NCBI GenBank assembly: GCA_027002625.1
Contig: JALWZJ010000173.1
Span: forward strand, 1-35,225
Length of the DNA stretch: 35,225 nucleotides
Reading direction: 5' to 3'
Origin: Campylobacterales bacterium
GTDB taxonomy: Bacteria > Campylobacterota > Campylobacteria > Campylobacterales > Nitratiruptoraceae
Shown here: in pieces, positions 18,979-29,783 of the stretch
Position numbering within the stretch: position 1 is the first letter of the stretch
Layout of the letters: every line of letters starts with the position of its first letter
Program-made: the position numbers and the translations under genes
The notes under the pieces: model-generated
The model's input: only the letters and a program-made list of their open reading frames with translations
Told to the model about the DNA's origin: nothing
Databases searched by the model: none

Positions 18979-20048
18979 TGAGAAAATATAGTGTAGCCTT
19001 GATTAAAGGTGACGGCATCGGACCCGAGATCATCGACGAGGCGGTCAAAGTCCTCGATGCGGTGAGTGTGAAGGAGGGGTTCGAGATCACCTACAAAGAG
19101 GCGCTCTTGGGTGGGGCCGCCATCGACGTGACGGGCGAGCCGATACCCGAAGAGACCATCGAGATCGCAAAATCGTGCGACGCCGTGCTCTTTGGTGCCA
19201 TCGGAGGTCCTCAGTGGGACGATCTGCCACGGCAAAAACGCCCAGAAACTGGCCTTTTGAAACTCCGTAAAGCTTTGGAGGTGTTTGCGAACCTTCGGCC
19301 AGTGACGGTCTATGACGAGCTCATCAACGCCTCCACCCTCAAACCCGAAGTGATCAAAGGGACGGATCTGATGGTGGTGCGGGAGCTCATCGGTGGTATC
19401 TATTTTGGCCAACCAAGAGGCTACGAGGGGGATGAAGCCTACAATACGATGCGTTACACAAAAGATGAGGTGCGTCGAATCGCCCGTAAGGCTTTTGAGA
19501 TCGCTATGAAGAGGAACAAGAAGGTTACTTCGGTAGATAAATCCAATGTCTTGGAAGTAAGCCAGCTGTGGCGAGATACGGTGAGCGAAGTGGCCAAAGA
19601 GTATCCAGAGGTGAGTTTGGAGCATATGTACGTGGACAATGCGGCGATGCAGCTCATTCGCGATCCCAAGCAGTTCGATGTGATCGTGACGGGCAATCTC
19701 TTTGGAGATATTCTCAGCGACGAGGCGAGCATGCTCAGTGGCTCTATTGGCCTTTTGCCAAGTGCCAGTCTTGGAGAAAAGCACGGGCTCTACGAGCCGA
19801 TCCACGGTAGTGCTCCAGATATCGCAGGCCAAGGGATCGCCAATCCTATCGCCGCAATCGCCAGTGCCGCGATGATGCTGCGCTACCAGTTTGGAGAGAT
19901 AAAAGCGGCCGAGAGGATCGAACAAGCGATCAAACGAGTCCTCAAAGAGGGATACCGCACCAAAGATATCGCCTCGTTTGACGCCAAAGAGGTGGTGACT
20001 ACCAGCGAGATGGGCTCGCTCATAGCCCAATATGCAAGCGAATTTTAA
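18975..20048 (+). CDS. leuB: 3-isopropylmalate dehydrogenase
   Basis: [73 protein letters not shown]. Confidence 0.98.
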   Translation: MMRKYSVALIKGDGIGPEIIDEAVKVLDAVSVKEGFEITYKEALLGGAAIDVTGEPIPEETIEIAKSCDAVLFGAIGGPQWDDLPRQKRPETGLLKLRKALEVFANLRPVTVYDELINASTLKPEVIKGTDLMVVRELIGGIYFGQPRGYEGDEAYNTMRYTKDEVRRIARKAFEIAMKRNKKVTSVDKSNVLEVSQLWRDTVSEVAKEYPEVSLEHMYVDNAAMQLIRDPKQFDVIVTGNLFGDILSDEASMLSGSIGLLPSASLGEKHGLYEPIHGSAPDIAGQGIANPIAAIASAAMMLRYQFGEIKAAERIEQAIKRVLKEGYRTKDIASFDAKEVVTTSEMGSLIAQYASEF

Positions 20049-21219
20049 ACACGAGGGCAGATATCCCTTTTTGCTGGAGCTTTTACGCTCCGATTTGCAA
20101 AGGGAGCTGGACTCTCTTCGTCGCTTCTTCGCTCCATATACCACCCGTGTCTATATGGTGGGAGGAAGTGTACGAGATCTGCTGCGTTCCCAGATCCTTG
20201 GGGTGGATGTGGAGGTGGTGGATCTCGATTTGGAGGTTTATGGGATAGAGCCCGCACTTTTTGAGCGCTTGATGGAGCGTCTTGGAGCCAAAGGGGTGGG
20301 CAAGAGCTTTTTTGTCTACAAATACCGCTTGCATATCGATATCTCTTTGCCAAGGATAGAAAAAAAGATCGGCAGAGGACATCGAGCCTTCGCGGTGGAG
20401 CTCGCCAAGGAGGAGAGGGAGGCGAGCAGACGACGAGACTTTTGTATGAACGCTTTGATGCTAAGTATCTTCGATGCTACCTTGCTCGATTTTTGGGGCG
20501 GTATCGAAGATATCAGACAAAGACGTATCCGTATCATCGACGAGGAGAAGTTCAAAGAGGATAGCCTCAGAGTTCTAAGAGGTATGCAGTTTAGCGCGAG
20601 GCTTGGATTTCGCATAGAGCCCCATAGTTGCATGGTGATGCGAAGTATCGATCTGTCCGATTTGAGCAAAGATCGGATCTTTTGGGAGTTCGAGAAGATG
20701 TTTTTGGCTCCTTTTTTGCATTATGGTCTTTATGCCATGAGTGCGTTGGCGGTGGATCAAAAGATTTTTGGATTTTCATTGGGAAGAGAGCTCTTTTTCA
20801 AAGCCGCTTTGGAGATGGCCAGAGGTCAAAGAGGTTTTGAAGAAGAGCTCTATAAATTTTATTTTTTGTACATTCTCAAAAATTCGCTCCACAAGCCCGT
20901 AGAGCCGATGTTGGACGCTTTGGGCGCTCCCAACGAATATCGCAAGGCGCTTCGGGGTCAAAAGAGTATCCCCAAGCGTATTACTTGGCGTTTTTTAGCA
21001 GGACTTGCCACCAACTATCCGATCAGGCTATGGCTTGGCAACTACAAGCCAAGGATCAAAGAGGCGGCCAAGGAGATTGGAGTATGGGAGCAAAAATATA
21101 TGCCCGTCTCGCCCAAGGAGCTTTTGGTCCAGGGGTTTGAGGGGGCCAAGCTGGGTGCGGAGCTGAGGCGGCGTACCTTACAAATCATACGACAAAGGTT
21201 CGAGCGTGAAGACATATAG
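20032..21219 (+). CDS. CCA tRNA nucleotidyltransferase / poly(A) polymerase family
   Basis: [62 protein letters not shown]. Confidence 0.9.
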   Translation: MQANFKHEGRYPFLLELLRSDLQRELDSLRRFFAPYTTRVYMVGGSVRDLLRSQILGVDVEVVDLDLEVYGIEPALFERLMERLGAKGVGKSFFVYKYRLHIDISLPRIEKKIGRGHRAFAVELAKEEREASRRRDFCMNALMLSIFDATLLDFWGGIEDIRQRRIRIIDEEKFKEDSLRVLRGMQFSARLGFRIEPHSCMVMRSIDLSDLSKDRIFWEFEKMFLAPFLHYGLYAMSALAVDQKIFGFSLGRELFFKAALEMARGQRGFEEELYKFYFLYILKNSLHKPVEPMLDALGAPNEYRKALRGQKSIPKRITWRFLAGLATNYPIRLWLGNYKPRIKEAAKEIGVWEQKYMPVSPKELLVQGFEGAKLGAELRRRTLQIIRQRFEREDI

Positions 21220-22042
21220 AGTACTCATCGACTGCAAAGATCAAAAGGGGCTTGTGTATGAAATATCCAAGCTCTTTTTCGAAAACGATCTCAATATCGA
21301 AAAGAACGACGAGTTTGTGGACCAGGAGAATGGCAAATTCTTCATGAGAAGCGTAGTGCGTGGCCATATCGAGCAAGAGGAGCTGGCCAAAAAGCTCGAA
21401 GATGCTCTGCCCAAGGGGGCCAATATCCGAGTCATCACCCCAAGAAAGAAAAAGATCGTGGTGATGGCCACCAAAGAGAGCCATGTGCTTGGAGATATCC
21501 TCATCCGCCACTACGATGGGGAGCTACCTGTGGATATCGTAGCCGTGATCTCCAACTACGACTTTTTGCGGCCTTTGGTGGAGAAGTTTGGGATCGACTA
21601 TTTCCATGTACCCCATTCGGATCTGACTCGCAGCGAGCACGAGGCGAAGATCTTGCAGCTTTTGGAGATGTTCGAGCATATCGACTATATCGTCTTGGCC
21701 AAATATATGCGTATTCTCACACCGGATTTCGTCAGCCGCTACGAAAATCGTATCATCAATATCCACCACTCCTTCTTGCCGGCCTTCATCGGAGCCAATC
21801 CTTATAAGCAGGCCTACGATAGGGGAGTCAAGATCATCGGTGCTACGGCTCACTTCGTCAACAACAATCTGGACGAAGGCCCTATCATCGCCCAAGATGT
21901 GCTACCAGTGGATCATACCTTCAGCTGGCAGGAGATGCGAAAGGCGGGGCGTGATGTGGAAAAGGTAGTGCTCGCACGTGCTTTGAAGCTGGCCGTAGAG
22001 GATCGGATCTTTGTCTACGCCAACAAGACGGTGATCTTTTGA
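21206..22042 (+). CDS. purU: Formyltetrahydrofolate deformylase
   Basis: GTG start; N-terminal ACT-like domain plus formyltransferase domain NIHHSFLPAFIGANPYKQAYDRGVKIIGATAHFVNNNLDEGPII. Confidence 0.95.
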   Translation: MKTYRVLIDCKDQKGLVYEISKLFFENDLNIEKNDEFVDQENGKFFMRSVVRGHIEQEELAKKLEDALPKGANIRVITPRKKKIVVMATKESHVLGDILIRHYDGELPVDIVAVISNYDFLRPLVEKFGIDYFHVPHSDLTRSEHEAKILQLLEMFEHIDYIVLAKYMRILTPDFVSRYENRIINIHHSFLPAFIGANPYKQAYDRGVKIIGATAHFVNNNLDEGPIIAQDVLPVDHTFSWQEMRKAGRDVEKVVLARALKLAVEDRIFVYANKTVIF

Positions 22043-22509
22043 TGTTCAATGTGGTGCTGGTTCATCCACAGATCCCGCCAAATACGGGAAATATCGGCAG
22101 ACTCTGCGTCAATACGGGCGCTACGCTGCATCTGATCGAACCTCTTGGATTTTCTATCGACGACAAGGCTCTCAGGCGCGCAGGGCTCGATTATTGGCTA
22201 AAACTTGATCTCGTGGTCTGGGAGAGTCTGGAAAAGTTCATCGAGTCGGTGGATATGAAGCGCTGCTTTTTGGCCACCACCAAATCCCAAAAGCCCTATT
22301 TCGAAGCGAAGTTCCAGCCTGGAGACTACCTGCTCTTTGGCAGCGAGACCAGTGGATTGCCTACTGAACTTTTGCAAAAATACAAAGAGCAAACTATTAC
22401 GATCCCCATGACCAAGGAGGGGCGCAGCCTCAATCTGGCCGTGAGTGCCGGGATCGTCCTCTACGAAGCGATACGGCAAAACTACCAAGCATTTTTGGAG
22501 CGCGTATGA
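22042..22509 (+). CDS. trmL: tRNA (cytidine(34)-2'-O)-methyltransferase (SPOUT)
   Basis: MFNVVLVHPQIPPNTGNIGRLC, LLFGSETSGLP, IPMTKEGRSLNLAVSAGIVLYEA. Confidence 0.95.
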   Translation: MFNVVLVHPQIPPNTGNIGRLCVNTGATLHLIEPLGFSIDDKALRRAGLDYWLKLDLVVWESLEKFIESVDMKRCFLATTKSQKPYFEAKFQPGDYLLFGSETSGLPTELLQKYKEQTITIPMTKEGRSLNLAVSAGIVLYEAIRQNYQAFLERV

Positions 22510-22616
22510 AAGAGCTACTCGATACCCTCGTGACCATTTTGTTCGTGCTGTTCATGATCTGGATCGTGGTGGGATACCACCGACAAAAAGGTCACCATAA
22601 GCGGGATGAAAAGTAA
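22506..22616 (+). CDS. Small 36-aa single-TM protein (not in supplied ORF list)
   Basis: MKELLDTLVTILFVLFMIWIVVGYHRQKGHHKRDEK*; ATGA overlap with trmL stop. Confidence 0.6.
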   Translation: MKELLDTLVTILFVLFMIWIVVGYHRQKGHHKRDEK

Positions 22617-22649
22617 AATAGACTACAATACAATCAAAAAAGGTGGACG

Positions 22650-24680
22650 ATGACCCAACCACTACTGATAGAGATAGGAGTAGAAGAGCTTCCTGCCATC
22701 CCCTTTTTGAAAGAGCTTCCAAACATCGAACCAAAGTGGCAAAAGGTGCTGGAGGAGTATGGGCTTGAGAGTGAGTTTGAGTTTTACTACACTCCAAGAC
22801 GGCTGGTGCTGTGGCACCACGATTTTCCTACCAAGCAGCCTACCACCTACGAGGAGTTTTTCGGGGCTCCTTTGCATATCGCTTTCAAAGATGGCGAGCC
22901 TACTCCCGCAGCCCTCGGCTTTGCCAAAAAGTGTGGGGTGAGTGTGGAGGAGCTCTCCACGATACAAAGGGGAAAATCCAAGATCCTCTACTACAAAAAA
23001 GAGATCGAGGGCAAAGAGTCCAAAGAGGTGCTGCCCGAAATGGTCCACAAGTGGCTCAAATCACTCGATTTTGGCAAATCGATGCGGTGGGGAAGCCTCA
23101 AAGAGGAGTTCATCCGACCCATTCGCTGGGGCATCATCGCATTGGATCACCACTTCATCGAGGCCAAGTTTTATGGCATTACCACCTCAAACTATACTTA
23201 TCTGCATAGAAGCGTCTCAACGGGTCCTGTCTGTATCGAGGGACCAAAAGAGTATTTCGATAGACTCAAGAGTGGTGGCGTGATCCTCTATCCGGAGGCC
23301 AGGTACGAAAAGATCGATACGGAGTTTGGCCAAATACAGACCAGCGGCGTGGCGATAGAAAGAGACGAGGAGCTATTGGCGGAAGTTGTGGCGATCACCG
23401 AATTTCCTACAGCCCTCAAAGGAGAGTTCGAAGAGCGCTTTTTAGAGCTGCCCCCTGAGGTGATCATCACCAGTATGAAAGAGCATCAGCGCTATTTTCC
23501 CGTATTTAAAGATGGTAGATTGCAAAATGCCTTCGTAGTAGTCTCCAACGCTTTTACGGATGATTTTGGAGTGATCGTCAAAGGAAACGAGCGAGTACTC
23601 AGAGCCAGGCTCAGTGACGCGCTCTTCTTTTGGGAAAACGACCTCAAAAAGGGGCTCGATTTCGAGGGGCTCAAGGATGTGGTCTTTATGGACTCTTTGG
23701 GTTCACTTTTTGATAAAGAGGTGCGAGAGCTCAAGATCGCCCACTATCTTTTAGAGAAGTACCAAAAGCTCTTTAGCGAACCAGGCGTGGCCAAGGCTTT
23801 GATGGAGCGAGCCGTGATGCTCAGCTACGCCGATCTGCTGAGCGAGATGGTCTACGAGTTTACGGAGCTGCAAGGGATCATGGGCTACTACTATGCCCTC
23901 AAACAAGGAGAGGATGAGCAAGTAGCCCTGGCTATCAAGGAGCAGTACTTGCCCAAAGGGGAGGAGAGTGAGCTGCCAAGCACGCTTTTTAGTGCGATTG
24001 TGGCCCTTTCTAAAAAGCTCGATACCTTGATGGCGCTTTTTAGCATCGGCAAGATCCCCACAGGCTCAAAAGATCCCTTTGGTCTGCGACGAGCGGCCAA
24101 TGGGGTGATACGAATCGTTTTAGAATTTAGGCTCGATTTCGATCTTGGCCAAATCTTTGAAGATCTAAAGGATGAGTACAAGCTATTTGATACCAAAAAG
24201 CTCGAAGAGTTTTTTATCGAACGGCTCTATCAATTCTATGATCTCAATCCCTCCATCGTCAAAGCGGTGGTAGAAAGTGGCGAGCGAAATCTGGTGGAGT
24301 TGGACAAAAAGATCAAAGCTTTGGCTCAGATCGTCCAAAGTAGCGATTTCAAAGAGGTCTTCACCACATTCAAGCGTGTGGCCAATATCGTCAAGGATGT
24401 GGATATCTCCAAGCCAACTCCTGTGGATGAAGCGCTTTTTGAGAGCGAGTATGAAAAGAGGCTGTGGGAGCGCTTTAGGGAGGTGAGCCAAAAAGAGTAT
24501 ACAAGCTACGAAGAGCGGCTCGACGCTCTTTTTGGCCTCAAACACGATATCGATCTCTTTTTCGACAATGTCTTGGTCAATGCCGAGGATGAGAAGCTGC
24601 GAGCCAACAGAAAAAACCTCATCGCTTCTATCTACAAAGCGTTCAAAAAGATCGCCGATATCAAAGAGATCACATTGTAG
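22650..24680 (+). CDS. glyS: Glycine--tRNA ligase beta subunit
   Basis: LLIEIGVEELPAIPF, SMRWGSLKEEFIRPIRWGI, RVLRARLSDALFFWENDLKKGL, KDPFGLRRAANGVIRI. Confidence 0.97.
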   Translation: MTQPLLIEIGVEELPAIPFLKELPNIEPKWQKVLEEYGLESEFEFYYTPRRLVLWHHDFPTKQPTTYEEFFGAPLHIAFKDGEPTPAALGFAKKCGVSVEELSTIQRGKSKILYYKKEIEGKESKEVLPEMVHKWLKSLDFGKSMRWGSLKEEFIRPIRWGIIALDHHFIEAKFYGITTSNYTYLHRSVSTGPVCIEGPKEYFDRLKSGGVILYPEARYEKIDTEFGQIQTSGVAIERDEELLAEVVAITEFPTALKGEFEERFLELPPEVIITSMKEHQRYFPVFKDGRLQNAFVVVSNAFTDDFGVIVKGNERVLRARLSDALFFWENDLKKGLDFEGLKDVVFMDSLGSLFDKEVRELKIAHYLLEKYQKLFSEPGVAKALMERAVMLSYADLLSEMVYEFTELQGIMGYYYALKQGEDEQVALAIKEQYLPKGEESELPSTLFSAIVALSKKLDTLMALFSIGKIPTGSKDPFGLRRAANGVIRIVLEFRLDFDLGQIFEDLKDEYKLFDTKKLEEFFIERLYQFYDLNPSIVKAVVESGERNLVELDKKIKALAQIVQSSDFKEVFTTFKRVANIVKDVDISKPTPVDEALFESEYEKRLWERFREVSQKEYTSYEERLDALFGLKHDIDLFFDNVLVNAEDEKLRANRKNLIASIYKAFKKIADIKEITL

Positions 24681-25697
24681 ATGTATGATTTCATCGTCGT
24701 CGGGGCCGGCAGTGCCGGAGGCCATACCGCTTACTTTTTGGCCAAAAATGGTGCCAAAGTGGCGGTGGTGGAGCAGTATGCGATAGGCGCTGGAGGCAGC
24801 GGTGCCGCTGGCGCTTTCATCTCTCCTCGTATCGGCAAAGGTGGCCCCATACAGCGATGGACCAATGAAGCCTTCCGGTATTGCGTCGATTTTTACAAAG
24901 ACTCTCCCTACTTTTATCCTACCGGCTTGCTGCGATTGCCAAAAGATGGCGAGGAATTTTCAAAAGTGGTGATGGATGTGGAGTATGAGCGAAAGAGTGG
25001 AGGATTTTTCTTCCCCCAAGCTGGTGTGCTCAAGGCCAAACCCCATCTGGAAAGCCTGCTGCAAAATATCGATGTGATCTATGCCAAAGCCATGCCTACG
25101 TTCAAAGATGGAGTGGTGGAGGTGGCGGGAGTGAAAGCTCCTCATCTGATCTTGGCCACTGGGGCGTGGGATGAGCTCTTGGATGTGGAATATCTGCGTA
25201 TCGGCAAGACGAGCGGGGTGCGCTTTGATCTAAGAAGCAGCCTCTCTTTGCCCTATTCGATCCACCAAAAGATCTCCATCTCGGCTAATCTGGATGGGAT
25301 TGTGAGCATCGGGGCCACTCACCAGCGTCTGGATACCCCCTCCCGGCCCCAGCCGCCCTCTATGCTCTTTGAAGAGGCCAAGAAAATGGTGGGAGCGTTT
25401 GAATATGAGATCGAGCAGATGTATTGTGGAGTGCGCAGTAGTGTCAACGATCATCTACCTATTATTGGAGAGCTTGCAAGGGAGCTGCCAAAAGTCAAAA
25501 ATTTCAAAAACTTCGATTTTGGCCAAATCCCGAAACGAAACGTCTCTATCGTCGGTGGTCTTGGGGGGAGGGGATTTGTCTTTGGTCCCTTTGTGGGCGA
25601 TATGCTGGCAAGACATCTGACCAAAAATGAGCCGATACCAAAGGAGCTGGACGTGGATCGGTATGTAGTGCGATATCTCAAAAAAGGAAGAGTATGA
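24681..25697 (+). CDS. FAD-dependent oxidoreductase (DAO fold), MnmC C-terminal-domain-like
   Basis: MYDFIVVGAGSAGGHTAYFLAKNGAKVAVVEQ dinucleotide fold; GGSGAAGAFISPRIGKGGPIQRWTNEAF resembles the MnmC oxidase domain; GLGGRGFVFGPFVGDML C-terminal DAO motif. Confidence 0.8.
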   Translation: MYDFIVVGAGSAGGHTAYFLAKNGAKVAVVEQYAIGAGGSGAAGAFISPRIGKGGPIQRWTNEAFRYCVDFYKDSPYFYPTGLLRLPKDGEEFSKVVMDVEYERKSGGFFFPQAGVLKAKPHLESLLQNIDVIYAKAMPTFKDGVVEVAGVKAPHLILATGAWDELLDVEYLRIGKTSGVRFDLRSSLSLPYSIHQKISISANLDGIVSIGATHQRLDTPSRPQPPSMLFEEAKKMVGAFEYEIEQMYCGVRSSVNDHLPIIGELARELPKVKNFKNFDFGQIPKRNVSIVGGLGGRGFVFGPFVGDMLARHLTKNEPIPKELDVDRYVVRYLKKGRV

Positions 25698-26623
25698 GAG
25701 GATTGGTGCTTTTGAATATGGGTGGTCCAAACAACTTAGATGAGGTGGAGCTTTTTTTGAAAAATATGTTCAACGATCCCAATATCTTGCCGATCAAAAA
25801 CGAGCTAATCAGACGCTTCGTAGCCTACGCCATCACTACGGGGCGAAAAAAGGAGGCCAGGAGCAACTACGAGCGATTGGGTGGGCAAAGTCCTCTAAAT
25901 TTTTATACCGACAAACTCATCCAAAAGCTTCAAAAACGCCTGCCAGACACCTTCGTCACCAAAGCGATGCGCTACACGCCGCCCTTTGCCAAAGATGCGA
26001 TCAAGGAGCTGATGGCTCGAAACATCAAAGAGGTCTATCTGCTGCCTTTGTATCCCCACTACTCCACCACCACGACCAAATCGAGTCTTGAAGATTTCTA
26101 CAACACGGCCAAAGGGGTGGGATATCACGCCAGGTTCCACGACATAGCCAACTTCTACCAAGAGCCACTCTTCAATCAAGCGATTACCCAGCGTATCGAA
26201 GAGGCGATGGAGGGAAAGGATACAGAGGAGTTCGATCTGATCTTCAGTGCCCATTCGTTGCCTCAAAGCATCGTAAAAAGAGGCGATCCTTATCCCTTTG
26301 AAGTCCAAGAGCATATAGAAATTCTCAAAAAGATGATCGGCCAGCGCTTCAAAGATATCCATCTGGCCTACCAGTCCAAACTGGGACCTGTAAAGTGGCT
26401 GGAGCCAAGTTTGGAGGAGAAACTCAAGAGCCTACAGAACAAAAAGGTATTGGTCTATCCCATCTCTTTTGTGCTGGATAACTCCGAGACGGAGTTTGAA
26501 CTGCATATCGAGTATAAAGAGATCGCCAAAAAGCTGGGGTATGAGGAGTATATCGTGGCCAAATGCCTAAATGATAACGATACTTTCGTGGAAGCTTTGG
26601 CTAAAATCTACCAAAGGATGTGA
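25694..26623 (+). CDS. hemH: Ferrochelatase
   Basis: VLLNMGGPNNLDEVELFLKNMFND, YPHYSTTTTKSS, LIFSAHSLPQSIVKRGDPY. Confidence 0.97.
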   Translation: MRGLVLLNMGGPNNLDEVELFLKNMFNDPNILPIKNELIRRFVAYAITTGRKKEARSNYERLGGQSPLNFYTDKLIQKLQKRLPDTFVTKAMRYTPPFAKDAIKELMARNIKEVYLLPLYPHYSTTTTKSSLEDFYNTAKGVGYHARFHDIANFYQEPLFNQAITQRIEEAMEGKDTEEFDLIFSAHSLPQSIVKRGDPYPFEVQEHIEILKKMIGQRFKDIHLAYQSKLGPVKWLEPSLEEKLKSLQNKKVLVYPISFVLDNSETEFELHIEYKEIAKKLGYEEYIVAKCLNDNDTFVEALAKIYQRM

Positions 26624-26624
26624 G

Positions 26625-27527
26625 ATGACAGGCTACATCTACGATCCTATCTTTACGCTGCATGGCAGTGACGAGCATATCGAAAACCGCTTTCGAGTGG
26701 AGCGAATCCACGAAGTGGCCCAGCACTTTCCACTGGTGCGATACCCTATCAAAAAAGCCAGCAAAGAGGAGCTATCTTGGATCCACGATCCAAACTATGT
26801 GGAGTGGGTAGAGAAGGCCTACGAGGAGGGGTATCGCTTTATCCTCAACGAAGATACGCTGCTCACTCCACGAAGCTTCGAGGTGGCAAGCTACGCCGCA
26901 GGCTCTACCATGCCCATCATTGACGCTTTTGCAAATGGCCAGATCACAAATGCTTTTTTGAATATCCGCCCGCCGGGCCATCACGCCGAGCGCAAGATGG
27001 GACAAGGCTTTTGTATCTTCAACAACATAGCCCTCATGGCCAGATATGCCCAACACAGAGGCTTTGCAAAGGTTTTGATCGTCGATTTTGACGTGCATCA
27101 CGGCAACGGTACCCAAGATATCTTTTATACTGATGATACGGTCTGTTACTTTAGCACCCACGAAAAGAACAATTACCCTTACTTTACCGGTAGCGTAGAA
27201 GAGATCGGCGAGGGGAGGGGCAAAGGCTACAATATCAACCGTCCTTACGGAGACTACTGCACGGATGAGGAGCTGCTAAGGCTCTACGAGGATCTGCCAG
27301 GGTGGTTCGATTTTGATATCGTGCTTGTCAGTGCCGGATACGATCTGATGAAGGATGAGGCGATCTCTACGGCTCAGATCACTTTCGATGGGCTTCGGGC
27401 TTTGATAAGGCGCCTTTTGGATTTTGCTGGAGACAAGCCTATCGCTTTTGTATTGGAGGGTGGATACAATCTCGATAGTTTGGCCCAAAGCGCGGAGGTG
27501 ACGCTCCAGGAGCTTACCGGTGTATAA
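26625..27527 (+). CDS. Histone deacetylase / acetylpolyamine amidohydrolase family protein
   Basis: IRPPGHHAERKMGQGFCIFNNIALMA, ILIVDFDVHHGNGTQDIFY-like VLIVDFDVHHGNGTQ, FVLEGGYNLDSLA. Confidence 0.95.
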   Translation: MTGYIYDPIFTLHGSDEHIENRFRVERIHEVAQHFPLVRYPIKKASKEELSWIHDPNYVEWVEKAYEEGYRFILNEDTLLTPRSFEVASYAAGSTMPIIDAFANGQITNAFLNIRPPGHHAERKMGQGFCIFNNIALMARYAQHRGFAKVLIVDFDVHHGNGTQDIFYTDDTVCYFSTHEKNNYPYFTGSVEEIGEGRGKGYNINRPYGDYCTDEELLRLYEDLPGWFDFDIVLVSAGYDLMKDEAISTAQITFDGLRALIRRLLDFAGDKPIAFVLEGGYNLDSLAQSAEVTLQELTGV

Positions 27528-29271
27528 CTGGCACAAGATCTACCGGATGGTAATCGAGCATAGAGGACCATTTTTTCTTGTACAGCTCTTGGCGCTTCTT
27601 GCCACTATCGCCAGTATCCCTACGCCACTTCTGATGCCACTACTTGTCGATGAGGTGCTTTTGCACAAACCTGGCAGGCTCGTCGAGATGATCCAGACCC
27701 TCTTTGGAGAGGGGAGTCCCCTCTTTTATACGATGGTAGTGCTGATCGTGACGCTGCTGCTTCGAGCAAGTTACGTCTTTTTCCAGATATTGCAGACCAA
27801 GACCTTTCAAAAGATCTCCAAAGAGATCACCTATCGTATCCGAAAAGATGTGTTGACGCATCTTCAAAAGGTCTCTATGGAGGAGTACGAGAGCCTTGGT
27901 AGTGGTAAAGTGGCTTCGAGACTCGTCACCGATATCGATACGATCGATAGCTTTTTGAGCGCCAGCATCAGCAAGCTGCTGGTCTCGGTGCTGAGTCTGG
28001 TAGGGGTGTGCATGGTGCTCTTGCTCATTCACTGGCAGTTGGCGCTTTTTATCATTTTTCTCAATCCTTTGGTGGTGCTCTTTTCGGCCAAAATGGCCAG
28101 AGGTGTAGCGAGGCTCAAAAGGGAGCAAAATCGCCTTACGGAAGTTTTTCAAAACGCTTTGGTGGAGACTTTGGATGTTTTCGAGCAGATTAGAGCCGCC
28201 AACAAGGAGCGCTACTTTTTGGCCAAACTGCTTTCCAGCGCCAAGGAGCTCAAAGAGCGCTCCATAGACTACGCCTACAAAAGTGACGCGGCGGCGAGGC
28301 TCAGTTTTTTTATCTTCGTGGCGGGTTTCGAGATCTTTCGAGCGGCGGGGATCCTCACTGTAGCCTATAGCGATCTGAGTATTGGGTTGATGATGGCGAT
28401 CTTTGGCTATTTATGGTTCATGATGACGCCGATCCAAGAGATCATCAATATCCAATATGCTAAAAGAAGCGCCGATGTGGCTTTGCAGCGTATCAACGAG
28501 CTGCTTCGTCTGCATTTAGAGCCCCAATTCCCACACGAAGCCAATCCATTTGCAAGCGATGAGCCCATCGGGATCGAAATCGATCGCCTCACCTTCGCCT
28601 ATCCTAACAAAGAGCCAGTACTAAGAGACCTGAGCCTCGTTATCCCCGCTGGCAAGATCAGTGCTATCGTCGGTGCCAGCGGAAGTGGTAAGACGACGCT
28701 CGCTCGTCTTTTGGTGGGTTTTTACGTCCCCCAAAAAGGGGATATTCTCTACAACCGTATCTCCTATCGACGAATAGGGCTCGACGTGATCCGAGAGCAT
28801 GTGGCTTTGGTGCTACAAACCCCTGTGCTTTTTAATGATACGATTCTTTTCAATGTGACCTTGGGGCGAGAGTATCCCAAAGAGCGAGTGGAGGAGGCCT
28901 TGAAGATGGCCCAAATATACGATCTTGTGCGGCGCCTCCCAGAGGGTCTGCTCACGGTCGTGGGACGAGGTGGTGTACGCCTAAGCGGTGGGGAGCGTCA
29001 GCGTATCGCCATCGCTCGCATGATACTCCAAGATCCAAAGGTGGTGATACTGGACGAGTCTACATCGGCTCTGGATATGGAGACTGAGCAGCTGCTCTTT
29101 TGTGCTTTGGAAGATTTTTTGAGTCGTCGTACCACCATCCTCATCGCGCATAGGCCCAGTACCATAGAAAAGGCCGATATGCTCTTTTTCCTTAAAGAGG
29201 GCAAGCTTTGGCGACAGATGAGTTTTGAGGAGTATCAAGCAAAATCAAGGCAAAATTTGTGTATACTATAA
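27520..29271 (+). CDS. ABC transporter, fused permease and ATP-binding domains
   Basis: TM domain plus Walker A GASGSGKTT, signature LSGGERQRIAIAR, Walker B VVILDESTSALD. Confidence 0.95.
   Translation: MYNWHKIYRMVIEHRGPFFLVQLLALLATIASIPTPLLMPLLVDEVLLHKPGRLVEMIQTLFGEGSPLFYTMVVLIVTLLLRASYVFFQILQTKTFQKISKEITYRIRKDVLTHLQKVSMEEYESLGSGKVASRLVTDIDTIDSFLSASISKLLVSVLSLVGVCMVLLLIHWQLALFIIFLNPLVVLFSAKMARGVARLKREQNRLTEVFQNALVETLDVFEQIRAANKERYFLAKLLSSAKELKERSIDYAYKSDAAARLSFFIFVAGFEIFRAAGILTVAYSDLSIGLMMAIFGYLWFMMTPIQEIINIQYAKRSADVALQRINELLRLHLEPQFPHEANPFASDEPIGIEIDRLTFAYPNKEPVLRDLSLVIPAGKISAIVGASGSGKTTLARLLVGFYVPQKGDILYNRISYRRIGLDVIREHVALVLQTPVLFNDTILFNVTLGREYPKERVEEALKMAQIYDLVRRLPEGLLTVVGRGGVRLSGGERQRIAIARMILQDPKVVILDESTSALDMETEQLLFCALEDFLSRRTTILIAHRPSTIEKADMLFFLKEGKLWRQMSFEEYQAKSRQNLCIL
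29262..29267 (+). promoter_or_regulatory. Possible -10 for the downstream acidic protein gene
   Basis: TTTGTGTATACT context overlapping the ABC transporter 3' end. Confidence 0.35.
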
Positions 29272-29286
29272 AAAACTCTACAAAGG

Positions 29287-29703
29287 ATGGCCATGGAACT
29301 ACCAAAAAACATGAAAGAGCTCAAAGAGTACCTTAGCGAGAACTTTTCTAAACTCAGTGCCGAAGCGCAGCTGGAGCTGATCAAAACCCTTCACAAGCTC
29401 CTCAAGAGTGAAGAGATAGTCAAAAAGGAGCTGGAGCTCGAACAAAAGCTACTCGATGAAGAGAAAGCGACGAAGATCTGCGCTATCGATGACGAAGAAG
29501 CCGCAATCCAAGAAGAGATCCTCGAAGAGATCAGACGGCACAACCATGTGGATGTGCATATGTTCAAAGATGCCAGCGATGATCCAAGAGATGAAGATGC
29601 CAAGTATGTGGACAAAACCCTCGACAAGCCTGTCAAAGATCCCAACGATCCTTTAGCCGAGTATATCGATGAATTAGAGGAGCAAGAGAAGCCAGAGACG
29701 TGA
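29287..29703 (+). CDS. Uncharacterised highly acidic, helical protein
   Basis: 138 aa ORF preceded by AAAGGATGG; ATG at 29287 or 29293; no recognised domain. Confidence 0.7.
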   Translation: MAMELPKNMKELKEYLSENFSKLSAEAQLELIKTLHKLLKSEEIVKKELELEQKLLDEEKATKICAIDDEEAAIQEEILEEIRRHNHVDVHMFKDASDDPRDEDAKYVDKTLDKPVKDPNDPLAEYIDELEEQEKPET

Positions 29704-29783
29704 GTCTTTGGCTGGTATGTATTTTGGAACCTTGGAACTTGATGAGCAAAGTAGTGAAATATTGAAAAAAATGGATAGATAAG

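Noticed and set aside
18945-20144. 399-aa minus-strand ORF
   Set aside because: Antisense shadow of leuB, which has clear motifs
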